Assembly: GCA_017537105.1 (NCBI GenBank)
Contig: JAFWBZ010000035.1
Span: 1 to 6,909, forward strand
DNA: 6,909 nucleotides
Reading direction: 5' to 3'
DNA from: Clostridia bacterium
GTDB taxonomy: Bacteria > Bacillota > Clostridia > Christensenellales > Aristaeellaceae
Shown here: one piece after another, positions 1 through 5,449 of the stretch
Layout: each line of letters begins with the position of its first letter
Position numbering within the stretch: the first letter of the stretch is position 1
The notes under the pieces: generated by a model
What the model saw: the letters and a program-made list of their open reading frames with translations, nothing else
What the model was told of the DNA's origin: nothing
Database searches by the model: none
Program-made: the position numbers and the translations under genes

Positions 1-525
1 CTGCCCAGCTTTTGGTTCGGAATCATACTGATGATCGTGTTTTCCGTCTGGCTTCCGATACTGCCTTCCGTGGGCTATGTCTCGCCCCTGAAGGGGGGCA
101 TCTGGAATTCCCTGAAATCGATGATCCTTCCCGTGTGCACGATCGCGGCGGCGCTGGCGGCGACGACCACGCGCCTGCTTCGGACGAGCATGCTGGAGGT
201 GCTGAACGAGGATTACATCAAGCTGGCGACCATGAAGGGAAACTCCGAGCGGCGCAAGCTGCTCATCCACGCCCTGAGAAATGCCGCCATTCCCGTGTTC
301 ACCACGGTATCGATGCAGGTGGCCTACCTGCTCGGCGGCGAGGTGATCATAGAGCGCGTTTTCGCCTTTCCCGGCCTGGGTCAAATGCTGTTGAGCGCCA
401 TAGAAAAGCGCGATTACCCGCTCATTCAGGGAACCGTGCTTGTCATCGCTTTGATTGTCGTCATCATCAATCTGATCACCGATGTGCTGTACGCGGTGAT
501 CGATCCGAGGATCCGCCTGGAGTAA
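1..525 (+). CDS. Peptide/nickel-type ABC transporter permease, DppB/OppB family, C-terminal part
   Basis: The reading frame is open from the first base, so the N-terminus lies left of the window; 174 residues are visible. The family forms one of two membrane permease subunits of an ABC importer for di-/oligopeptides or nickel, partnered with a DppC-type permease, ATPases and a binding protein. Visible here are hydrophobic segments at about residues 7-24, 41-56, 96-113 and 143-167. Between the second and third lies the cytoplasmic EAA loop that contacts the ATPase (about residues 68-98, with MKGNSERR and HALRNAAIP). The stretch FAFPGLGQ at 121-128 and the ending DPRIRLE are typical of DppB proteins. 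Family membership is clear; the substrate cannot be told. The stop lies inside a hairpin (508-536), and the usual dppC partner appears only as a stub downstream. Confidence 0.93.
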   Translation: MPSFWFGIILMIVFSVWLPILPSVGYVSPLKGGIWNSLKSMILPVCTIAAALAATTTRLLRTSMLEVLNEDYIKLATMKGNSERRKLLIHALRNAAIPVFTTVSMQVAYLLGGEVIIERVFAFPGLGQMLLSAIEKRDYPLIQGTVLVIALIVVIINLITDVLYAVIDPRIRLE

Positions 526-536
526 TGGCGGATCCT
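508..536 (+). terminator. Stem-loop spanning the permease stop codon, possible terminator or attenuator
   Basis: AGGATCCGCC at 508-517 pairs perfectly with GGCGGATCCT at 527-536, a 10-bp GC-rich stem with a 9-base loop that contains the TAA stop (523-525). Only three T residues follow directly (536-538), so it is a weak intrinsic terminator at best. It could instead lower expression of the next gene of the transporter operon or protect the mRNA end. The pairing is seen directly; the role is inference. Confidence 0.45.
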
Positions 537-558
537 TTGGCGTTATTGGAGAAAAGGA

Positions 559-654
559 ATGGGAAAGCTGACCGCAGGCGAGTCCCGTCCAAACCGTCAA
601 TCCGAGCTTGCGTCACCGGCATCCTCCAGCTGGAGATCTTCCGCGATCATGTAG
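559..654 (+). pseudogene. Truncated start of a second permease gene (DppC/OppC-like stub), tentative
   Basis: Just after the permease stop, an ATG at 559 is preceded at a proper distance by GGAG (548-551, 7-base spacing). The frame begins MGKLTAGESRPNRQSELAS and reaches a TAG at 652-654 after 31 codons. Hydrophilic N-termini of this style, with a Leu-Thr and a Arg-Pro a few residues later, are common in DppC/OppC permeases, and dppC normally follows dppB directly. After about residue 19 the frame only reads the antisense of the transpeptidase C-terminus, so no membrane segment follows. I read it as a dppC-like gene cut off near 597-615 by a rearrangement, or by a misjoin in the assembly. Too little is left to prove the family, and a chance ORF with a chance ribosome binding site remains possible. 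Confidence 0.38.
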
Positions 655-2506
655 CCTTCATGGCCTTCATAGCGGATCCGGCACCAGCCGTCCGCGGATT
701 CCAGCACCTCCAGCCGGGCTCCGTCGCGGAGGTGCCCCAGCACCGCCGCATCGTCGGAATCCTCGGAATACACCGCCGCCGGGCCGCCGGCGGCGCTTTG
801 CACGACGGCAAAGCCGGTCGTGGGGGCGTCTTCGTCGTCCTGCGCGATGTCCAGGCGTCCTTTGGGCCGGTCCAGAAGCGCAGGTAGCGGTTCATCAGGT
901 AGCCCGCCTGGCCCTGGTAGCTGACCTGGGTCCAGTCGGCATAGCGCCGCTGCACCCGAAGGCTCGTGCCGTCCGGCACCGTATCCAGCACGTCGCCGTC
1001 CGCAGAAGGGGAAGCGCGCAGGTTCAGAAGCGCGCCATCTTCTCCGGTGCGCACGGTCACGTAGCTTGCGAGGCTGTCGAGGTCGAGGCTCTCCTCACTG
1101 GCAGCCAGAGATTCGTCGAACACTTCGCAGGGCAGCTTCGCACCGGCCCGGTAGTCGTCTGCGCTGCTGCCGATGGTGCAGACCAGCCCGCTCGCATCGG
1201 AGGTGTACTCCAGCATGGAGATCTGCCGCTCGGAGAACTCGACCAGGCTGTTCTTGACGTAGCCCACGTCGTCGCCGCTGCGCACCCGGGACCAGTCTCC
1301 GCCCTTTTCCAGCACCATCATCGCCTTGCCCATGGACAGACGGCGGAGAGGCTTGGATTCCTGTGAGGCGGCCTGGCGCAGCTTGATCCCCGCCTTTACA
1401 TTTACCCTGGCCAGCGTCAGGGGCTCGTCGACCCAACGGCAGGCATAGTCCTCGTCGCCGAAGGCAGCGGCGATCCGCGCCGCCTCATGGGCGACGGCCT
1501 TTTGTATTTTTGGGGCGGCTACGCCGTCCTGCTCATAGCCGTAAGCACGCTGGAACTGCCGCACGGCCTCCACGACCGCCGCGTCGTACACGTTGTCCGG
1601 CTCGTCCGTATACAGGCGGAGCGCCGCGAGATTGTCCTGGAGCCTGCGCACCGCGGGGCCGCTCATGCCTTCCGAGAGGCGGACGTTCATCGCCGTCGGC
1701 GCGTCCGGGCCGAAGAGGGTCTGCTGGAACTCCTGCGTGGCGATGCCGCTCATGTCCTCGCCCAGCAGGTACTGGGCGGTGCGGACAGCGTTCACCGTGG
1801 CGCTGTCGTAGGTGCCGCTCAGCTCGCCGCCGTACAGGCCCAGATCCCGCAGTCGATACTGGAGATTCAACACCTCCTGGCCTTCGCTGAACCGGCCCAG
1901 CGCCCCCTCCTGGGTGGAAACGCCCAGAAAGCTCTCGTAGGAGAGGCCTTCTCCGGCGTCAAAGGACCGCTGGTACAGCAGCTCCCGCAGGCCGTCGTCC
2001 CGGTTGCCGCTCTTGATGATCTTCACGACGGTGCCGGGCAGACAGTTCTCGGCGATGAATTCCGCATCCTGCCAGCGCAGTCGTATGCAGCCGTGCGAGG
2101 CAGGCGTGCCCAGCTCCGACGCCGCCTGGGCGTCGATGGACTGGAGCGACTTGCGGGTGTAGGGGATCGAATGAAAGAGAAACTGACCCTTGATCCGTGT
2201 GGCGTATCGTACATACCGTCGGAACATGGCGATGTAGTACCAGGGCTGTCGGTCGTAGCGCTGGCTGTTCTTTGGCAACACGAAGGTGCCCGTGGGCGTA
2301 TAGTCCTTCTTGCCCGTGGAGCACAGCATTTGGCGCGCGATGTCGTTCGTGCCGGCGTCGTAGACGGTGACGATCTGGCTGCTGATGTCCACCACGATGT
2401 AGTAGGGCATGTCGTACTCGGCCTGCGCCCTGCCGTACGGCACGGAGAAGCCGACGGCGAGTGCGAGCGCCGCCACTGCGGCGGCAAATATCCTGAAGCG
2501 TTTCAT
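597..2506 (-). CDS. Secreted L,D-transpeptidase (YkuD) with peptidoglycan-binding and SH3 modules; -1 frameshift near the 3' end
   Basis: The YkuD family cross-links peptidoglycan stem peptides outside the membrane through a catalytic cysteine. The start at 2506 has GAGGT at 2513-2517 (6-base spacing) and a signal peptide, probably cleaved after AQA (residue 29). The YkuD domain covers about residues 34-166, with His112 and the SHGCIR motif at 137-142 (Cys140 catalytic). Two peptidoglycan-binding-like repeats follow at about 204-266 and 274-345, then SH3-like modules at about 363-424 and 480-545. The frame continues to 647 (619 residues), but the last 70 residues are implausible protein. The -1 frame instead reads GRLDIAQDDED and then a good third SH3 module (ending GYMIAEDLQLE) to a TGA at 597-599. 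Joined at the C CCA AAG heptamer at 860-866 the protein would be 636 residues. The catalytic domain is unaffected. The cause may be a one-base deletion, a sequencing error or programmed slippage. Confidence 0.9.
860..866 (-). other. Frame change point in the transpeptidase gene at a C CCA AAG heptamer
   Basis: On the minus strand the zero frame reads GGC CCA AAG here (Pro548, Lys549). Re-reading one base after AAG gives GGA CGC CTG, which enters the frame of the third SH3 module. C CCA AAG has the X XXY YYZ form of a -1 slippery site and the direction of shift is right. However, I see no Shine-Dalgarno-like stimulator upstream and no strong stem 5-9 bases downstream, so a lost base in the CCC or AAA run is at least as likely. 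The exact point could lie anywhere in about 845-885. Confidence 0.6.
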
Positions 2507-2548
2507 GTCGTGACCTCAAATGCAGTATCCGGAGAATAATCAGGGTCC

Positions 2549-2564
2549 CATCCCTGCAGGGATG
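2549..2564. promoter_or_regulatory. 16-bp perfect palindrome, candidate operator
   Basis: CATCCCTGCAGGGATG is identical to its reverse complement and ends just downstream of the predicted transpeptidase start site (about +5 to +20). It has no loop bases, so it suits a dimeric DNA-binding protein better than an RNA hairpin. A repressor site is inference; no regulator gene is in the window. Confidence 0.5.
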
Positions 2565-2574
2565 TCGCGCATTC

Positions 2575-2603
2575 ATTATAGCACAAGCCCGTCCCATTGG
2601 CAA
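2575..2603 (-). promoter_or_regulatory. Promoter of the L,D-transpeptidase gene
   Basis: Read on the minus strand: TTGCCA (2598-2603, five of six matches to the -35 consensus), 17-base spacer, TATAAT (2575-2580, perfect -10), with TGC directly before it as an extended -10. Transcription should start near 2568, giving a 5' leader of about 60 bases. A housekeeping sigma-A-type promoter is inferred from the match to consensus. Confidence 0.85.
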
Positions 2604-2651
2604 ACGCGCGAGGAAGCGTTCACACTCGGTAATGAACTATGCCTGGAACTG

Positions 2652-2674
2652 ATTGCGCGCATTCTTCGCGCAAT
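2652..2674. repeat. Inverted repeat midway between the divergent promoters
   Basis: ATTGCGCG (2652-2659) and CGCGCAAT (2667-2674) form perfect 8-base arms around a 7-base spacer. The centre (2663) lies about 95-103 bases upstream of both predicted start sites, near 2568 and 2766. There is no T-tract on either side, so it does not look like a terminator. An activator or shared regulator site is inference. Part of it, CGCGCATTC at 2656-2664, recurs at 2566-2574 beside the transpeptidase start site. Confidence 0.4.
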
Positions 2675-2730
2675 GACCGCAGACGCGTTTGAAAAAGCGG
2701 GAGGGAAAGGATACGGGTTATATCGGACGC

Positions 2731-2759
2731 TTGAATCGCGAGAATCATTCTGCTATAAT
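2731..2759 (+). promoter_or_regulatory. Promoter of the secreted hydrolase gene
   Basis: TTGAAT (2731-2736, four of six matches to the -35 consensus), 17-base spacer, perfect TATAAT (2754-2759) preceded by TGC as an extended -10. The start should fall near 2766, only about 27 bases before the ATG. The spacer holds a short inverted repeat, AGAAT-C-ATTCT at 2741-2751, placed where a repressor could block RNA polymerase, though arms this short arise readily by chance. Confidence 0.85.
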
Positions 2760-2778
2760 GGAATTACAAGATTAAGGA

Positions 2779-2783
2779 GGAGG
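2779..2783 (+). promoter_or_regulatory. Ribosome binding site that fixes the hydrolase start
   Basis: GGAGG lies 9 bases before the ATG at 2793, inside the longer purine run AAGGAGGAGG (2774-2783). The frame is open much further upstream (to 2520), but only this ATG has a ribosome binding site, lies downstream of the promoter and begins a signal peptide. Confidence 0.85.
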
Positions 2784-2792
2784 TTGTTCGTC

Positions 2793-3671
2793 ATGAAAAA
2801 GATCCTTTCCCTGGTGCTCGTCCTTATCCTGGCGCTGTGCGCCGCTGCGTTTGCCGAAGGCGCAGGCTATGAGGAGACCGTCGTCAGCATTGCGGGCGCA
2901 GATTATGACATTCCCGCAACGGTCTGTGTTCCGACCGGCGAAGGCCCGTTCCCTGCCGTCGTGATGCTGCACGGCACCGGCTCCACGCGGGATGAAGCGG
3001 GCAACGGCTATCTGTACGCGGCGCCTGTGCTGGCAGAGAAGTACGGCATCGCGACGATCCGAATCGACTTTCCCGGCAATGGCGAAAGCACGGCTGACTA
3101 CATGCAGTATACCTTCAAGTCCGCGGTAGCGGATGCCAAGGCGGCTGCGGAATACATGGCAGGCCTGGAGAACATCAACGGGGATGCCATCGGTGTGATG
3201 GGATGGAGCCAGGGCGGCACCGACGCGCTCCTCGCGTGTGCATGGGAGCCCGAAACCTTCAAATCCATCGTGACCTGGGCGGACGCTCCGGATATGATGC
3301 TGGATGGCTTCTTCTCCGAGGCAGACTACGAAGAGGCCAAGGAGAACGGTTTCTTCGTGATGGAGTTTGACTGGCGCGACAATTTGAACGTGAGCCTCGA
3401 GTGGTGCGACGACGTCGCCAACACGGATGTGCTGGCGGAGTTCGCCAACGGATATACCGGACCGGTGCTGGCCATCGCGGGGACCAACGACGACACGGTC
3501 GACCCGGAGTGGAGCGAGAAGATCGTCGCCGCAAGCAGCAATGAAAAGTCTGCGACGTATTTCATCGAGGGCATGGACCACACCTTCAACGTGTTCGCGG
3601 AGGAGGATCTGCACTCCCTGTATGACGCCGTGGACGCGACCGGCGCGTTCTTTGCGGATACGCTGGGATGA
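2793..3671 (+). CDS. Secreted alpha/beta hydrolase (dienelactone hydrolase / prolyl-oligopeptidase-like fold)
   Basis: This is a 292-residue exported esterase- or peptidase-type hydrolase. A signal peptide (MKKILSLVLV followed by a hydrophobic core) is probably cut after AFA at residue 21; there is no good lipobox. The mature part has the usual order of an alpha/beta hydrolase. HGTG at 60-63 is the oxyanion region, and GWSQGG at 137-142 is the nucleophile elbow with Ser139. GTNDDTVDP at 230-238 carries the likely acid Asp233, and GMDHTF at 260-265 carries His263. A cap-like insertion with many acidic residues lies between about 165 and 215. All three triad members are present, so it should be active. 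The substrate cannot be told; related proteins cleave esters, lactones, cinnamoyl groups or peptides. It diverges from the transpeptidase gene and ends before the shared stem-loop at 3696. Confidence 0.88.
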   Translation: MKKILSLVLVLILALCAAAFAEGAGYEETVVSIAGADYDIPATVCVPTGEGPFPAVVMLHGTGSTRDEAGNGYLYAAPVLAEKYGIATIRIDFPGNGESTADYMQYTFKSAVADAKAAAEYMAGLENINGDAIGVMGWSQGGTDALLACAWEPETFKSIVTWADAPDMMLDGFFSEADYEEAKENGFFVMEFDWRDNLNVSLEWCDDVANTDVLAEFANGYTGPVLAIAGTNDDTVDPEWSEKIVAASSNEKSATYFIEGMDHTFNVFAEEDLHSLYDAVDATGAFFADTLG

Positions 3672-3695
3672 CGTCCATCACCTTTACACGACATA

Positions 3696-3723
3696 AGAAG
3701 GAGATCAGAAACGATCTCCTTCT
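3696..3723. terminator. Stem-loop between convergent genes, probable bidirectional terminator
   Basis: AGAAGGAGATC (3696-3706) pairs perfectly with GATCTCCTTCT (3713-3723) around a 6-base loop AGAAAC. It sits between the hydrolase stop (3671) and the aroQ stop (3726-3728), so it could end transcripts from both sides. The plus-strand tail (CTTTATG) is only weakly T-rich and the minus-strand tail is poor, so efficiency is uncertain. Confidence 0.7.
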
Positions 3724-3725
3724 CT

Positions 3726-4178
3726 TTATGCCTCCGGATTTGCCTTTCCGATGTGCGCGCACAGATACTCCATCGCCCGGCGATAGCCGTCGAAGCCCAG
3801 GCCGATGAAGTGTGCCTCGCAGGCCATGCCCGCGTAGGAGATGTGGCGGAAGGGCTCGCGGGCGTTGACATCGGAGATGTGCACCTCTGCGGCGGGCAGC
3901 TGCACCGCCTTCAGCGCGTCGAGTATGGCGATGCTGGTGTGGGTGTAGGCGGCGGGATTGATGACGATGCCGTCGGTGCCGTCGGAATAGGCCTGCTGGA
4001 TGCGGTCGACGATGGCGCCCTCGTGGTTGGACTGGAACAGTTCGGCCTTGCAGCCCAGCTCCTCCGCCCAGCTGCGGATGCTGCGGCACAGGGTCTCGTA
4101 GTCCGCCTCGCCGTAGATGTGCTTTTCCCGAATGCCCAGCAGGTTGAGATTCGGGCCGTTAACGATGAGCAGCTTCAT
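3726..4178 (-). CDS. aroQ: Type II 3-dehydroquinate dehydratase
   Basis: It dehydrates 3-dehydroquinate to 3-dehydroshikimate, step three of the shikimate pathway, in the cytoplasm; the family usually forms dodecamers. The 150 residues match the family length. Diagnostic motifs are NGPNLNLLG at 7-15, catalytic Tyr22 in HIYG, QSNHEG at 49-54, INPAAYTHTS at 73-82, and EVHISD at 98-103 with catalytic His100, followed by NAREPFR ending in Arg111. The frame is open upstream to 4241, but the ATG at 4178 is chosen because it begins the conserved MKLLIVNGPN strand and has AGGAGG at 4185-4190. The first seven codons overlap the end of the aroE-aroK fusion gene by 20 bases, which suggests translational coupling. 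It is the last gene of the operon and runs into the stem-loop at 3696. Confidence 0.97.
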   Translation of the reverse strand: MKLLIVNGPNLNLLGIREKHIYGEADYETLCRSIRSWAEELGCKAELFQSNHEGAIVDRIQQAYSDGTDGIVINPAAYTHTSIAILDALKAVQLPAAEVHISDVNAREPFRHISYAGMACEAHFIGLGFDGYRRAMEYLCAHIGKANPEA

Positions 4179-5400
4179 GGAATGCCTCCTCTGCCGCCCG
4201 CACGGCGTCGCCATGGGCGGCGTTGTTGTCAATGGCGGCATCCGCCGCCGTGAGGTACTTCGGCGCGCGCGCCTGCCACATTTCCTGGAGCGCCTCCAGG
4301 CTCGTGGACAGCGGCCTTCCCTCCGTCTGCAGGCGCTCCAGCGCGCGGCGAACCAGGAGGAGAACGCCGTTCTGGCGCATGGCGCGCACGTTCTCCGGGC
4401 GCAGTACCGCGCCGCCGCCCGTGGCGATCACCAGGGCCTTCTCGCGGCATACGTCGGCCACCACCTGTGCCTCGAGTGCGCGAAAGGCCGGCTCGCCATC
4501 CTGCGCAAAGATCTCCGGAATGGCCTTGCCGGCGCGGCGCACGATCTCGGCGTCGCAGTCCACGAACTTCCGCCCCAGCCGCTCCGCGAGCGACCGGCCG
4601 AGGGTGGACTTCCCACTGCCGGGCATACCGATCAGCACCAGGTTCAGCATGTCCTGTCGCAGCAGGCCGTAGATGCGGTCGGTCTCCTGTTCTGGAATGG
4701 CGCGTCCGGTGAAGAGCTCCGCGGCCTCTCGCGCCTGGCCCACCAGCATGTAGAGTCCGCCGGAGCAGCGGAGGCCCCGGGCCTCCGCGTCCAGGATCAG
4801 AGCGGTCTTCGCCGGATTGTAGATCACGTCCAGAACACCGGTCAGCGCGGGCAGCCGGGAGAGCTCCACGGCGCAGGCGCCGTTTTGCGGGTACATGCCC
4901 ACGGGCGTGGTGTTGATGAGCACCTCCGCGTCCGGATGGTCGCGGTACAGCGCTTCGTAGTCCACCGGGCCGGAGCGGGAGACGATCACGATTTCCCGCG
5001 CGCCGAGGTGCCTGCATGCCGTGCGCGCGGTGAGAGATGTGCCTCCGCTGCCGAGGATGGCGCACTTGCGCCCCGCGATTTCAACGCCAGCGCGCCGCGC
5101 CAGGGCGATGAAGCCGCCGATATCCGTGTTGTGGCCGTACAGCGTGCCGTCCGGGCGCATGACCAGCGTGTTCACGCAGCCGATTTCCCTCGCGAGGTCG
5201 GAGAGCGCATCGCAGTATTGGAGCGCCGTCTTCTTGTAGGGGATGGTCACGTTCAGCCCCCGGAAGGCTCGGGACTGCATCAGCGCGGCGAATTCCTCCT
5301 CGCTGCGCTCGTACAGACGATAGTCGTAGCCGCCCAGCTGGGCGTGGATCGCGGGCGAATAGCTGTGCCCCAGCTTCGCGCCGATCAGGCCGTATTCCAT
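4159..5400 (-). CDS. Bifunctional shikimate dehydrogenase - shikimate kinase (AroE-AroK fusion)
   Basis: This single 413-residue frame joins two consecutive enzymes: NADP-dependent reduction of 3-dehydroshikimate to shikimate, then ATP-dependent phosphorylation at the 3-hydroxyl. The AroE half (about 1-248) has GHSYSP at 11-16 (shikimate-binding serines), NVTIPYK at 50-56 (catalytic Lys56), Asn77, and GHNTD at 89-93 (Asp93). It also has the nucleotide loop GSGGTS at 117-122, SRS at 141-143, NTTPVGM at 163-169 and GLYMLVGQA at 215-223. The AroK half (about 251-413) has Walker A GMPGSGKST at 258-266, DCD at 281-283, FR at 306-307 with Glu310, GGG at 328-330, RPL at 362-364 in the lid, and Arg378/Tyr382. 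The start has GGAGG at 5407-5411. Met251, exactly at the domain joint, has no well-spaced ribosome binding site, so a separate AroK is unlikely. Confidence 0.95.
   Translation of the reverse strand: MEYGLIGAKLGHSYSPAIHAQLGGYDYRLYERSEEEFAALMQSRAFRGLNVTIPYKKTALQYCDALSDLAREIGCVNTLVMRPDGTLYGHNTDIGGFIALARRAGVEIAGRKCAILGSGGTSLTARTACRHLGAREIVIVSRSGPVDYEALYRDHPDAEVLINTTPVGMYPQNGACAVELSRLPALTGVLDVIYNPAKTALILDAEARGLRCSGGLYMLVGQAREAAELFTGRAIPEQETDRIYGLLRQDMLNLVLIGMPGSGKSTLGRSLAERLGRKFVDCDAEIVRRAGKAIPEIFAQDGEPAFRALEAQVVADVCREKALVIATGGGAVLRPENVRAMRQNGVLLLVRRALERLQTEGRPLSTSLEALQEMWQARAPKYLTAADAAIDNNAAHGDAVRAAEEAFHEAAHR
4185..4190 (-). promoter_or_regulatory. Ribosome binding site that fixes the aroQ start
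   Basis: AGGAGG on the minus strand, 6 bases before the ATG at 4178. It lies inside the last codons of the aroE-aroK gene, so ribosomes finishing the fusion protein pass through the aroQ initiation region. Confidence 0.85.
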
Positions 5401-5449
5401 AAGATGCCTCCGTGTGCCGATGCTCGTCGCTGTATGCCGTTGGCAGGCT

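Noticed and set aside
12..887. Plus-strand open frame of 291 codons across the permease and the transpeptidase end
   Set aside because: It is in a different frame from the conserved permease and then antisense to the SH3 modules; its composition is not protein-like.
1487..2539. Plus-strand open frame of 350 codons opposite the transpeptidase
   Set aside because: Antisense shadow of a clear YkuD and peptidoglycan-binding coding region, with no recognisable protein.
2520..2792. N-terminal extension of the hydrolase frame upstream to 2520
   Set aside because: It would lie upstream of the promoter and ribosome binding site and place 91 unrelated residues before a signal peptide.
2772..3614. Minus-strand open frame of 280 codons opposite the hydrolase
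   Set aside because: Shadow frame; the plus strand has signal peptide, triad, promoter and ribosome binding site.
4179..4241. Longer aroQ start at 4241
   Set aside because: It would add 21 residues absent from the family and bypass the good ribosome binding site at 4185-4190.
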